Under the pieces are notes generated by a model, which saw only the letters and a list, made by a program, of their open reading frames with translations, searched no databases and was not told the origin of the DNA. Positions 10,581-25,500 of a stretch of 64,000 nt of DNA are shown here, piece by piece. The DNA comes from Gyrodactylus bullatarudis (taxonomy: Eukaryota; Platyhelminthes; Monogenea; Gyrodactylidea; Gyrodactylidae), in the NCBI GenBank assembly GCA_012064415.1, contig SSNU01000073.1:1-64000 (forward strand), written 5' to 3'. Made by a program: the position numbers and the translations under genes. Every line of letters starts with the position of its first letter. Within the stretch, counting starts at the first letter, position 1.

Positions 10581-13500
10581 CTAAGGTTAATGTTTTAATT
10601 TATATTTAGATTATACAAAATTAATTTGATTTGGGGATAGGAGATTTTCAAAAGAAGTTGAACAAGTAAAATTTTGGGAATTCTAAGCTCTTATTGTAAA
10701 TATCATCACAATGATTGTATTGTAAAGAACTCAAATCTAAATCAGACGCAAATCGGTTCTTCTTGTGCTGATAAGAAAGAATAAAAGGTGATTTCCAATG
10801 AAAAACTGAAAATAGATGAGAAAATTACAGTCGTGCATCAGTTTTGGTGTGCGAAAGTGAGTCTAGTCTAAATTCCCTATAGAAATGGACTCGAGTTTTG
10901 AAAAAATTACTCAGTTTTAAATGTAACACTCTTAAAATTGAAACCAAAAAGTAGAAAAGTGACATAATTCGCCAAAAAATGTTTATCCCACATCTTAGTA
11001 GATTAACCCCTTAAACCACAGTGGGTCATATATGTGACAGGTCTATAGCCATAATTCTGTTTTAAAGAAACTTTGAATATTTCTGAAAGAAGAACTAATA
11101 TTTTTTCGAATGAGCTATGGCTTGTCAAGCTAGAATATTTTATTGAGGAGTTATGAAAATTTTAAAAATGACATTTTTGTAAAAAAAGTTAAAATTTCCT
11201 AAAATATAAATATAAAGAACGATTTTTGAAAAACCACTCTCAGAGATCGAAGAGAAAAAAGAAACCTTTATCGAGAAACCATATACGTAGAATTTGAAAA
11301 TGTGATCACCTTTAATTTATCGAATTTAAAAAGAAAGCCATTTTTAGGGTTTATAGATGATCGTAAACCTCTTAAACTAAAGGTTAGTTTTTGAAAAAAA
11401 TTGCATATTCGTTTTCAGAGTATTTGAAACCAAAATTTTCGATCTCAGCGATGTACCTTGAAAAATCTTTCTCAGGGTCTTTAAGTAGAAGAATTAGTGT
11501 GTGAACACTGTACATTCTCGCGTACCAAAACTGATGCATAATTGTAGGCGCTAGCGAGAATTAATTTAAATTGATACCATCACCGTTTGAAGAAAATAAA
11601 TATATACCCCTGACAATTATCGCAAGAAGAGTCGCCCGATGAGGAACGTGTACTTGCAAGAAGTTTAGTTATATTAAACGTAATCGAGGCTCCATGTTGG
11701 ATTCTATCAAACTCTTCTGGATCCTGATATTCATCCGGTTCAGGATCATAATAATGGTATACAGGATTTAATTCAAATGCTTCACAATGAAATTTATGTT
11801 AAAAAGCGTCAAAATTAAAAAAAATTTAAATAAACAAAAACTAACTCACCATAGGCAAGAGTTTGGAATATATTTTGACTCAATCTGAAGAATAAGAGGT
11901 TAAAGTTTATTTTTAATTGACTAAAACTAGTTAATGTGAAGATGGGAATTTATGATTTGTACAAAATTCTCAATTTTTTCAAGAAATATCTTTCTTTATG
12001 AAAATTATGGCATATTTTAAAACACGAGCTAGCGCGAAACTTCCCATTTTTAAGCTGATATTCTTGATCACAATTAGTCAAAGATAATTTTTACAACCAT
12101 AAAATTTTAGATAAATTTGGTCTAAAATAAAAATTCGATTTTCATGATGATTTGAAGATGATAGGGGAGGGTGATTAATAATAGAAGGATTCCTCAGAGT
12201 TGCTTGAGAATATTGGGGTACTCTTGAAGCGTGCTCTCTTTGGAATAGGGCTGATATGATCTTCTTTTTTTCTTGTACAGATTCATCAAGTCTGAAGCTT
12301 GTTTCAGCGACAAATGAGCTATCCAGTTGAACCGAAGACGTTATTGAGGTAATAGAGATATCATTGAAAGAAACGACATCTGGGGTTACAACTTCCTTGA
12401 GTACGTTGAAGTTTTACCAATAATTAGCAGCATTTTTATTACATTTACAACTGCTTGTTAATGCACAACAGCACTTTGCAATGTAAAATATTATTGAAAA
12501 ATGAGTTTCTACTCTTTTTTTTCTGTTGACACAGGAATTTCTATCAGCAATCAATTTAATGATTTTTGCCCGAATTTGCTGATCACTCACTGTTGGAGTG
12601 TCAAGATTGATGTAGACCTGTTTGACTCTATCAATAATAGCATCGAATGTGACCTTTCTTATCTGAGTTACAAGGCTACCACCGGTATGAAGAGAGTAAT
12701 ATCTGTAAACATCTCCATTTGTGAAAAATTTTGGTATTTCCATGATAGCAGACATGATTTTAAATATTTATTTTTAGAAGAATATTTTAAACTAAAAAAG
12801 CAAGGTCTTATAGAATCAGCTGAAACTACTGGATAAATTATAATAGTAATTATAATATAATTTATTTTCAATCTATTTAAGAATATTCTATAAGACATTT
12901 TCAAAATCATGAAATAAAAGACGATCTAAATATATTTTTTTAAGCCTGAAATTTTCTATTTTCTGAGATAGTCAGAAATTTTTCAAACATACCATCGTGC
13001 TTCGAATTTCATAAACTATTAGATTTAATATCAGGCCGAAAAAATAAAAACAGCTAGTGATTATCAAAATTTATTTGACTAATTGTTAGGGGTAATCCTC
13101 GAAATCAAAAAATTAGGATATCGCAAAGCTTGGCCTATCATTAGAGAGTCATGCTGATTTCGAAGATGTTAAAGACTTATAGCTGATGTCTCCAATAATT
13201 TTATCGAACTATTTTTTTGAAAACTTTAAAATTTTAGAAAATTTATTAAAACAAAAAAAAGAGCCTATAAATTTTTCGCCTGGTCCGATAATTGAACCTG
13301 AGATCTAATGCTCGTTGACGAGTCGATTATACAGTATTATAACTATTTAGTCTATGAATCTTTTTGTTCAAGAAATTTAACAGTATTATTCATAGGTTTT
13401 TTCACCTTGTTAAACTTTTACCTTTGTATACCAATATGAATATTTTTAAATAAAGGATAAGTTGAGACCTCAAGCTAATTTTTCGTTATTTCTTGGTACC

Positions 13501-16500
13501 AGCTCTACTAATTGTGATCATAAAAATCAGATTTGGATCACTATCTCACTTTGAAATCAACAAAAATTTTCAGAAAAAAGGACGAGATTTGAAATATGTC
13601 ATAAATTTTTCCTTGATGTAGTTGTTCTTGATTCCAAAAACTCTTGAGCAAGGTGGACGAAAAAATTGAGAACTCCCATCTGCATATTAACTAGGTGTAG
13701 ATTGGTTAATTTCCACTTACAAAATGAACTGCCATATTAGATGGAAAGAAAACTTGAAGAGTTGAGTGATTGGCTGAAAGATAAAAAGTAAAAAATTAGT
13801 CGCACAAACCATAAAGAAAATTACTCTAAATTTGAGTCTTAACTATCGAAAATCAACTAATCCGATATTTTTAACACGAGTGATCAAAATATCAAAATGC
13901 AATAACTGGGAAAAGATTAAAAGCTTACATTAAATAAGCGCATACTGAAACTTTCAACCTTTTTAGCTGGCTCCATGCAAATTCCTTGGAAATCGAAGAG
14001 AACTTTTCTGAAGAAAAAGAATTTATTACAAATTCCATGTAAAAAACATGAAAATATCTAAATTTTACTCGGTGGCAATATTTTTCTCTCGCAACTCTTT
14101 GACAACATCACATTCAACTTCTTTCAAGGGTTGCCCAACCTAGATATAAATAAAAACAATGATCGTTTCATAAATCTGTTTCATATTGTACTGTGAATTT
14201 CTAGCATAAAAATGGGTGAATACTAAAGATTTTCTAAAATTCAATTATTATTTTGATGTTTCTATCAAATAGAAAAGTGTTCGGGGGAAAAAAATAATTT
14301 TCTTTCTTTAACAACTATGCTGGTTTTTTAACAGTCGTACGAGCGTACGTAATAGATAAAGATAAATTTCTATAGGTAAACTAAACTTTTAAATTAACAC
14401 TAAAATCTCAAAATTTTGAAAAAACATATTGTAAAATAATACCTACCTTTTTCGCTCCAGAATTGTAAATTATGATAAGGGATTCTGTAATGACATAACA
14501 ATTTCCTTGTAATCCACAATCTTTAAGTTTACTCTTCAAGATGTCATTGAACTGGTTGAGGACCAATTGGATTCCAGTAACTGCAAAGGCAGTTTGTCGA
14601 TCTTGGGAATTTCGATAAATTGCTTTGGTTATCTCAAAAGTTACATTCTTCTTGTTAGAGTCGTAAGCTGTATAAACTGTTTGAGAAAAAATTATTGTAA
14701 ATATAGGAAAAAAACTTGACAGTTTAGCCCTTTCAGCCAAACATTGTATACTGTGGTATACCAAACTAATTCTTGTTTAATAACACAGAAGTTAGTTTTT
14801 TACAATTTTTTAAACTCAAATATGTACGATTATGATTATCTAACAAAAAATCTATTGATGCAAAATTGCTTGTTTGATCTTGAAAATGAAGAAACTTGTT
14901 TTTATTCTCAAATTTTGTTCTATAGCCGTATTCTTCTGGATGACTGGTATTCCGATATCCTTATTCCAAGCTTGCTTTTCATACGATTGATACAGAATAT
15001 GATAATTGTCCCAATGAACCGAATTATTTCTTCGTCAACAAATATGAGTCAAAATTGATTCAACACAGAGTCTCTGTTATCTCTTCTCTTATAAGCAAGA
15101 AATAATCACAGAAGAAATTTTTTCTAGCACAAAATTTGAACACTTTTAGTGTTTGATCTTAAAAGATTTTTGATTCTAGCGAAGCTAGTTGTTAAAATAA
15201 AAATAATTTAAAAATTCAATCTGACCAAAATTAGGCTAATTTTTGAATTTTGAATGCCCCAAATTATCCCATTTTCAACTTTTGAGCTAAATTTTTATAT
15301 CAATTTCCAAGATTTAAAGCAGTTAAATGCCGGAAATTGGATCAATATTCGACAAAGAATTCGAATTCGCCTAGAAAAATTCAAAAAAATACATCAATAA
15401 TTTTTTATTTTTGATTAATTCAAAATTTTAAAAATTCAACTTTTTCTTGTAAATGGTGAGCTTTTCTCGATCTCTCTGGTCGTATTCGAATTCTCTGTCT
15501 AATCCCAGTTATCGGTCTTTAATTGCTCCAAATCTTTAGAATGGATATGAAGATGTGAACATAAGAAATCAGATTATTGCTGGCTAATAAGACTAATATT
15601 TTTATAAATTAAAGATATTATAAATTTAAATATGTCAAACAATATGGTTAACAATTATTTCAAACCATCCGAATTTTCAAATATCCCTTTTCTGAAAAAC
15701 TTACATTCTGCAACTGGAGCATGGAATACAAAAATTCTTTCGCCAAACTCTTTTTCTGTGAGCAATGTCAAACGATACATTTCATCCTCCGATCCATAGA
15801 TATGATCATTGATAAAGTCGCTGTGAGAGTTAATTGATATCAAATACTATACTTTAATGTAAAGCTAAAGTTGACATGAAGACGAGAATTCAATATTTTT
15901 CAAAAAACTCAATAAAATTTTTCTCTGGATAGTTAGGAAAAAAATTTAAAAGTTTAACTTTTTCTCGAAAACGGCAAGCATTTCTCAAGCTCCAAGAAAA
16001 AATTTAAGTGATAATCCAAAATATCAAATTACTTAGAATCTTTGAAATCGATAACAATTTTGAGCTTAAACAATAAAAATGTGGAGATTTGGTATATTTT
16101 CGAAATTGAAAAAAACTTTAACCAATGACAGATTACCCTACAGAACATGTTTGTAGCAAAAATGATTTCTAGATTCGGCCTTAGTTGAGCCGTAATCTAG
16201 ATCAGAATCAAAAAAGGGGCTGACCAATCAGATGGCTTCAATTATGTCGTTCTTAACACGTTAGCTTGCTTCTCATTGGTCCAATCTAAGTTTCTATTTC
16301 TTAATCTTTGTTCATCTTTGTAGAAAAATGAGGGCTTTTTTGCTGACTGGAAAAAGCACTGCGTAGCGTGTTCGCATTAGCTAGTTTTTAAAGAAAATAA
16401 ATCTTAATTCAACTACTCATGGGCTTATTTTATCTTTTAATTCAAAAATTAATATTTTGCCTGAATAGTAGGAGAAAAATGTTAAGATTTTTTGTAAAAA

Positions 16501-19500
16501 TAGTGAATTCTCATTTTCATGCCGACTCGCCAACTAATTCGGTATAGTAAACTCACGGGTAAAGTAATTTTGTATAATTCTTTATTCGAATCAACCCAGA
16601 ATGATGCCACGTGAAAAATTGTTGTACGGAGAAATGATAATTTTTAACAGTATTCGTCAGCTTCTCCCATTCATCCGTAACAAAATCTGTATTTATCGCA
16701 TCATTTATGATGCTGTTGACATATTTGATGTTACATGTTTCAATAACTTTGCGATATCTTGTTGTATCTTTGAGAATTTCCTGGAGAGCACAAATGGGAT
16801 TTATCAAGTATAGACTCTTCAGTTTCTCATCGAATTCACAAAATTCACTGAAAATTGTAAAAATATCAAGTCATTTAGGGTCGAATGCAAGAATTCATAA
16901 ATAACATTGTTTATATCTCGAATAAGCGTGTTCTTTTAAACAGACCAGTTGGTATTAGTCAATATTCGAATTCCGAGCCATTGGTCATCGAAACATTTTG
17001 ACGTAGTATGACGAATTTACCAAAAAAATAGTTTATAACACATCTAAGAAAAATAAAAAGAAGTAAAATTTCCTGTGAAAGTGCTAGAAATTTGCGCCAT
17101 CATATTTTGATGAAGGCAAAGAATAATAAATTTTAAACTTTAGATTAAACTATACTTACAATGTATACTCAGAGAGTATTAAAAACTTTAGGGAAAATAC
17201 TTTCGAACATTAATATTAAGATGGGAATTTATGCTTTTTACAAAATTATGAATTTTTTCATCAAGAAATCGAATTAGATCGAGATTCTTTGCAATCTAGA
17301 TCGTAGGTTCCACTTTCAGGATCTGAGGAAAAACATTTGAAAAAATCAAATTTTAAGAAAGCTATGGGATATTTCAAATCTAGCGATGGCGCCGAATTCC
17401 CATTTTTTTGAACTTTGAGTTGATAATTTATGTTGATTTAAAAGTGAGAGAGGGACCAAAAGTTGATTTTTAGGATTACGATTAGTCAAAGAAACCGATT
17501 ATGACCATGAAAATTTCGATGGACTCGCCAATTTCCAGGGATCTTGAATCATCAAAATTTCATCGATTTTTAAGTAGTGAAAATGATCAAAATATCAAAA
17601 TTCGATTTTCATACGAAGATGGGCGAATTCTCAAAATCTGAATCAGCATATTTGATTTCTTTGACTAATCGTGATCCTAAAAATCAACTTTTGATCTCTC
17701 TCTCACTTTTAAATCAACATAAATTATCAACTCAAAGTTCAAAAAAATGGGAATTCGGCGCCATCGCTAGATTTGAAATATCCCATAGCTTTCTTAAAAT
17801 TTGATTTTTTCAAATGTTTTTCCTCAGATCCTGAAAGTGGAACCTACGATCTAGATTGCAAAGAATCTCGATCTAATTCGATTTCTTGATGAAAAAATTC
17901 ATAATTTTGTAAAAAGCATCTTCATATTAATTAGGTATAGTTTTCGAGAATAAGGCTTACACACCATAAGCATAAAATGTAAAGCATTAGGTGTCCAACA
18001 AGATCATGAAATATATTTTTTGAAGACAAACCCCAATAGCTGAGAATTCTAATGCTAATTTTATTGAGAAACTAATTTTTATAGGTTTTCGAAAAATTAC
18101 GTAAATATTTAACTATATAAATTATATAGTTACCACTTAAGCTTGTTTCTCATTGGTCAAATCTAAGTTTCCATTTCTTAAGCTTTCTTCGTCTCAATTA
18201 TTTCTTCAGTAATAGAAAAAGTTTATCTAAACATCGATAGGTTACTTGGAATGGTTTCTCAAGTCTCTTGAAAAACTTTCCAACAAAAAAATTTCTTCTC
18301 CAATTTTAGACAACACTGTCTAGCGTGTTCGGATCAGCTAGTTTACAATAGTTTTAGATCATTTTTCCTTGGATCCTAAATTTTTAATTTTTTGGAGAAT
18401 GTTGTTTATGTCTCTTTGAAGAGAGAATCTCTTCCTGATCAAAACTTTCTAATATAAGGGGTATTCAAAAATTAGAATCAAAATTATTATTATTATTTTC
18501 CCTCTTACTCACTAATTAATAAGAGTGGCTATGTCAAAGTCTTCTTCAGGACAAGTATTACCAGTGAACTTTTGATGAAAGTATCGATAATTGATTGGAT
18601 CCTCTTTTATTCTCGATTCATCGACAACAAAATCTGGTATATTATCAGCCTTGTTATCGTTCCATGGCAGTGCAAGGCCAATGACAAAAGGTGTCTTATC
18701 AATGGGGGCTGTAAAATATTTTCGCATGGTTGAAAAGGAATTCCTCTAAAAGAAAATCAGTTTTATAAAAAGTATTTCAATTAATTTATAGAAAAATTTG
18801 TTTGATGGAATCTGATACCAATTGGAGTATAACCTATTTTTTACCAGACGTTTTGGTACTGAGATAGAACCTTCTTAAATGTGATGAGACGCTTTTAATC
18901 TGAACTCTGTTCAATTTTATTTGGAAACCTTTCAAATAGGATTTCAGATTCAAAACGTCTTATCCAGAACTAAAAACCACTGCCGAATCCATAAAGTATC
19001 ATGAATATGACGTTTTTAAATTGACTTGATCAATTGTTGCGTTAACAATGAATCAATTTTATTATTTGAAAAAGAGTTTTTCATTGAAAAAACCAGAATT
19101 TACCCAATTGATGATAATGAATACAAAAACTTTAAAGATATTTCTAGTTTCTTGTTGGTTGTGAACTTACGAAGTTATTGAAAACTGTCTCTGTCGTCAT
19201 CATAACAGAATCTGTTTTCCTCCCGATCATCATTGATCTCAGTTCTCCATCGTATGAAGGTAATCCAGTTTTCTAATTGAAAATTTAGTTTATTATTACT
19301 CATCAGACTGTTGCTCCAAAACCATTAGAAAATTCTATAAAAACTCAAATTACGTGGTGGTGAGAATTTTTTCATATCAATATCTTTCTATTGAAATTTT
19401 ATTAAATTATTCATAAAAAATTAATCTTCTACTTATTTTAATGGGATAATGACAAAAAGTGTATCATAAGGGAGAGAAAATAACAAATCTTAAACCATTT

Positions 19501-22500
19501 TTGATACTTCTTAAATCAATATACACGATATATTTACAAAACTCATATCAATTTTGGCAAATCATAGATCAGTCTTAGTGAGCATTGACAAAACTTATAT
19601 CAAATTTAACTAATAGTGTATCAGAATTGCCTATAATTGTAATTAGACTAAAATTATTGTCAAATAATAATAGAAAATTGATAATCATAATAGAAGATTT
19701 ATATTTTTATTCTAAAAAAATCAGTTTGAGAACTTTTTCTGCCAATGAGCGAATTCTTTTTTTCTTCGGTCAACCTTTTTTGCGACTAACCAATAATGAT
19801 TCAATTTCAAAAGTTTCAAGCTCTTTAGTATCGCAAAAATTAAACCTCAAGTTATATGTGGCAGATAGATTTTCATTCTTGAACACTTCAGGTATAAAAT
19901 TTGAAATATCCTGATTCTGATTCAATAACTCAGCCATGATATGCTCGCATGGAAATCCATTGTGAACCATAAATTTACATAAACACAAATTATAATGTTC
20001 TATAAAGAGTTTGAATTGTCTTTTCCAACTCTGAACAAATTATTGTCATCTGTTTGCTGGACCAACAATTTTTTGATAAGTCTAATAGCTCTAATTTAGC
20101 CGAAACTCATCTTGAAGGTGCATTCTCATTTTATTGCCATTTATTTTATTACATTTAAAAAGACTACAAGATCCAGATTTATTTCATTATATTGATCAGA
20201 TTAACTTACATTTATTTTGTACACATTATTTTATATTTATATTTCAATATAAGGCTATATCTAACAAAAAAAAAAAATTCTCGGTCCTTGCATACTGCCT
20301 GATAGTATCTTTTAGTGGATAGAATCTTGAAAGTGGAGTTAATCTACACCCTAAATAATGAGGGGGACGAATTTCATTCGACATTAACATACTCGAATAA
20401 AAACTATTTCGAATACATGAGTAGTAAAATTTGGTACATAAATTAACAGTTATCTAATTTGATAACTATGGGTATCTATTTTAATTACAATCTTATTATC
20501 ATTAATATATTATAATTAGACAATAATTTTAGTTTAATTACAATTACGATTACAATTAAATGTGTGAGTGTTAAATTAACTTCAAGTTTATGATAATAAT
20601 TATATCCTAATTATAGGCAATTCTGATAAACTTTTGGTTAAATTTTATAAGTTTTTTTTTGTTAGACAATATTTATTTAAAACTAAAAATCCTCACTAAT
20701 ACTGATCCATGATTTGTCAAAATTGATATTTTTTTTTGTTAGACAAGTTTATTTTTGAAAAGAAAATATAAATATATAAAATAAAATGTAAATCTGTTCA
20801 TAGGTGTTCATAATGGTCAATACAATCTATCTGTTTTTGTAGGCAAAGCAAATTGTTTTTTTTTTTTTTTTTAATAAGAAATAAAATGCTAATAAATCTG
20901 TAAGAAATTCGTTAATCCTCTGGCTTTTGAAGATGAGAATAAAGAAGAGACATGGAATAGTCTAATTTTGATCTTATGTGGGACATAATTTGTTTTAAAT
21001 TTGTAAGATTTTCACACTCGGCCAATTCAAATTTTGAATAAATAGATTTAAAAGTAGACAACAGAAAATTATCTTCAAATTTTTCCTTACGGAAGTGGTA
21101 GCTATTTTGACATGAGGCATAAGATTCAGTAAATTTTTTTACTACAAATGCACATCTGCGCACCCAGAGTGGTTGAAGCCCTGAGACAGAAATGAGTGCA
21201 TTATAAGAGTCAAGGTGAGGGAAAATAGAATGTAGGAATCTATATTGGATCCTTTCAATTTCCAAACATTGAGAATTATTAATTTTAGGTAATATTGGAA
21301 AAATATAATCAAAAAGAGGAAGTATGAGTGATTTGTAAGCTTTCAATCTTACATTAGACGAGAAACAGAATTTTTTTATTGTGAAAATTTGTGACTTAAT
21401 CCTAGGCAGACTAGAGAAAGGATCAATTTTTAAATTAGAGTTAATACTGAAACCAAGGTCTGAAGTAAAGGAGACAATTTCTCCAGGAAGTAGAAGCGAT
21501 TCCATGAGGGTTGCAGGGAGACCCGATGGGAGCATAATTTTGCATTTATCTCTATTGATATAGAGCCCCATGGCCTCAAGGGAATCTTTGATATGAGTTA
21601 TGTCAATGCTCGAATAGACTGATCCATGATTTGTAAATATATCGTGTTTATTGATTTAAGAAGTATCAAAAATGGTTTAAGATTTGTTATTTTCTCTCCC
21701 TTATGATACACTTTTTGTCATTATCCCTATTTTAATTTAAATTTAAAATTGTCATACACATGAGGATTTTTTAATGGCTGTTTTTAGACTTTAAACCTAC
21801 TAGCAATTTGAAGTCACTGGTTATTACTTTATTCATATAAACTCTAACTTGAAGAAGATTGTCTTCTCACACCTAGATGTTAGAATTCGGATAAGCAGGT
21901 GTCAATTCCATAAGAGAGTCAAATAATATTCAACTTACGGTGGCAAATGTAGACGCGTTAAATCCTTATCAGGAGACGTCAGTAAACCATGGCCAGGGTC
22001 TTCAACGTTGTGTGGCAACGCTTCTAACCAATAGGCCAGTACCTCCGTTCATCTCCTATTACTCAACATTCCCATAGTTTTGACATCACCTACATATTGG
22101 TTGTTTTGAATAAAAACAATGTAGAAATTACAGTGTTTTTAGACATTAAACCTACTAGCAAAGAAACTCAAGGTTATTTTAAGGTTACATATGAGACCTA
22201 ATGTACTCCCTTGACAAACGAAAAAGCCATGATGATGAAAAGAGACATTTTTTTCAAATCTTGAATAGCCTGTTACATAAAATTTAAAGATACAATATTC
22301 TTACATTATCAATGACAACTTGATGAGGTATTTCAACCTCGTTAATATCAACACTCTGGTAGAAGACCTTCATTTTCTTTTTATACATTGGCCGATAATT
22401 AGGATGAAATAGGACATGACCATTGTTATTAACTGCAAAAAGATAGGCATTTGGGCCAATTTTAAAGGATCTTGCTGTATCCATAAACTCTTGTAAGGCA

Positions 22501-25500
22501 ACATCCACTCCGACAACACCGAGGAGGATTCCTTTATTCAATGATTTCTAGTTTTGATAGAAGAGTTAGTCTTTTTCTTAGTGCTCCAATTAGTGAGTTA
22601 CGTATTACAGTCATTTCAATTATCTTTCTCACTTTTAATATATTCACGAATGCATTTTTATTATTTATTAAACGATAACATTTATATTAAACGAAAAATC
22701 TTACATTTTAAGTTTTAAAATCGGAATCACTCATAAAATATCAAAAAAATATCCAAAAATATTTTTGCAATAGGATCTTGATTCAAACATTTCCGAAATT
22801 TTGTGCTGATTTCAGATCTGTAATTATATTTTCTAAATTGTGTTTGGGTTTTGAGATAAATTGAAAAGACCGAATTAAAGAATTTAAAATTAAAATATAA
22901 TTTCAAAAAATTAAATTTTTTTTAAATATAATAATAATATATAATATTATATTACCTAATTTTGAACCAAGTTGTTCTTCAGGGAGCTGTTGTAACAATC
23001 ACTATAATTTTTATAATCCTTGCTCTTTAAGAAATACTACACCCTTTTCTCCTCTTTCTACAATACAAGCCAGAAGACAACATAGTCAGGCAGCAAGCGA
23101 ACAACGTTATAATTTCCTATCTAATGATACCTTGAGTGTCGCCCAAAACAAAAAATTGCACATTCCAACTACTTTTTTGTAGAAAATTTTGTGATTTTGA
23201 AGTCAATTTTCTCCATAAATTTTAATTTTAAACGCTCATATCTTTCAAGAAAAAGAGTTTTTTAATATTTTTCCTTCGATCAACATTTTTTGCTTTTTCT
23301 GAAAAAGTTGGTTAGAATTTACAAAATCATTTCATTCTAGTATATTTTTACCCCTTTTAATCCCACACTCAGTTATGGTCATCTTCCCATTTTATCCACT
23401 ACTGAAGATTAATAAAACCTCTACCGCTCGAATTAAGATGAGAGATACTTCAAATTGAAGCTAATTTATTTGAGTTTTCACTACGAAACTTTTGGTGCAA
23501 TTAGATAATTACTGACAAAATTTAATCTGATGTAGCTTACAGATTTTTCTGTTCGATCATATGAAGCCATTGCAGCCGATGTGTACATTTCAGGTCTTTC
23601 TTGTTTAAATCCAGTCATTTTTATCTAGAAAAAATATTTCTTTCGTCAAAATATAACAAGTCAGTAGAAAGGAATAAATTAAATAGATTACAGTCAGTAC
23701 AGACTAAAAATGAGCTATCAGTGATAGAACTAAAACTTTCATCTTAATATTTTTCGATTTTCTCAAAACTAGACTTGGTTCCAGACCCTGTAACTTCTAT
23801 CTTTTAGAGCACAGGACAGATTTTCTTCAATAGTTTGTGGATTTAATCAAGAGTTCGAAAAAAACAAAATCCCAGAAATCCTAGGAATATTAAGTTCACT
23901 TTTTAGTAGTCAGACCATATTGACCCAACAAGATTATAAATTTCAAACTGAATTGTAAATTTGATAAGCCTTTCTAATTAGCAAAAGCAAATTTTAGCTT
24001 CCAATACGTTAGTATTTAAAGTACCAACTTCTTTGGAACATTCAGCCAGGATAGACTGTCGAACCAATAAAAATAAACGCAATTAATTTGGATTAGATAA
24101 TTCAAGTTCTCATAGAACAAAATCAAATATCAACATCAACTTACAATAGTTTTGTCCTCGGTTCGTGGCGCCAAGATTTCCTCTTTTGACATAGAGTTCT
24201 TTTGATCGATTTCTTCTTGCATAAGGAACTTTTGTCCCTAAAATTATATTTTTAGCTTATCTTTAAAAGCATCCTCAATTCAAGCATGAAAATAATGATT
24301 TATATGAATATTTTCTATGATTTAACCGATGATTCCAAACACCAAAGGAAAAGCTGAGTTTGAGAGATCATTCATTTCACTTGAAAATATTACAACAAAA
24401 TTTTGAAGCTAAATAGTGCTTAGTGATGAATTTTATTCGTGAGCAGACAATGATGTTAAAGATACAGTTTTGATTAGGATTTTTTCTATTTCTTCAGGAA
24501 AATAATTCCCTGAATGGTGTCAAATTTAGGGTTTAAAAGAAAAGAAATAAGATTAGGCTATTTTGGCCATTCTTTCGAATTTCAAGCTGTTGATATTTGA
24601 CCGATAATATTTTCAAACTTCATCAAGAAAATTATTTGATCCTGAACTCTTTAAGAAGTTTAGAGAAAACGCACGAATATCTTAGTGATAAATGTTATGT
24701 TTCGCCAGGTCTCTTCAGACTCTATCCCGGTTTAGATATAGATACTATCACAATACGAATTTTTGAGCATTTCCATTTTTTTTTGTTAGAAGAAAATCTT
24801 ATATTGAATTGAGAATATAAATACAAATTATAACGAAATCTGCTTGTATAAATAGAAATAAAATAAATAAAATGGATAAATTGATCTGTACAATTATAAA
24901 ATGATAAAATGTCAAGTTATAAAATAATGTAAAAGCTCTCGAGTTGTAGAAATTTGAGCAATAGTAGAGCCTGAGAACTAGAGTCTGCAAGAAATTCGAA
25001 AATCAACTGGTTAATGAAGATAAGAATAAAGCAAAGACTTAGAGTAATCGATTTTAAGCCTGATGTGAGACATGACCAATTTAAGATTGGTCAAGTCATC
25101 ACAATCAGATAATTCAAATTTAGTATGGATAAAGTTATAAATAGAAAGTAAATAGTTAGGGTTATATTTATTATTTCTCAAGGAATAATTATTATCATTA
25201 GAGGGAGAATAAGACTCTGTGAATTTTTTAACTAAAAAAGCAAATCTCCGGACCCAGAGGGGGTTAAGGCCAGAGACCGATATTAGTGCATTGTACGAGT
25301 CAATATGAGGATATAAAGAATGTAAAAACCTATATTGAACACGTTCAATAGTTAGACACTGAGATTGATTTAAATTGGGTAAGAGAGGAAAAATATAGTC
25401 AAAAAGTGGAAAGACCAGTGATTTGTAAGCTTTTAGTCTTACATCACTGGATTTAGAGAATTTCTTAATGGTAAAAATAATAGAATTAATTCTAGGGAGA

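Larger units (their letters stand above)
19440..21728. mobile_element. MULE (Mutator-like) element remnant with long terminal inverted repeats
   Basis: Inverted repeats of 100-170 bp bound the block: about 19440-19610 and 21588-21728, sharing GATAATGACAAAAAGTGTAT and GTATCAAAAATGG-type segments in opposite orientation with few differences. Long inverted repeats are typical of Mutator-like elements. Inside, a minus-strand frame has a SWIM zinc finger, the usual C-terminal module of MULE transposases. A third partial copy of the repeat is at about 20694-20735. A LINE fragment fills the right half. Confidence 0.7.

Noticed and set aside
12501..12836. Plus-strand frame of 111 codons
   Set aside because: Antisense to alpha2/delta-like coding sequence on the minus strand, with no domain of its own.
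14744..15058. Plus-strand frame of 104 codons starting before the MKKLVFILKF frame
   Set aside because: The alternative frame at 14886 with a signal-peptide-like start is more credible; this one has no recognisable feature.
24597..24812. Plus-strand frame with YVSPGLFRLYPG
   Set aside because: It covers a solo copy of the GGGTCTCTTCAGAC repeat, so the frame is repeat-derived and not a gene.
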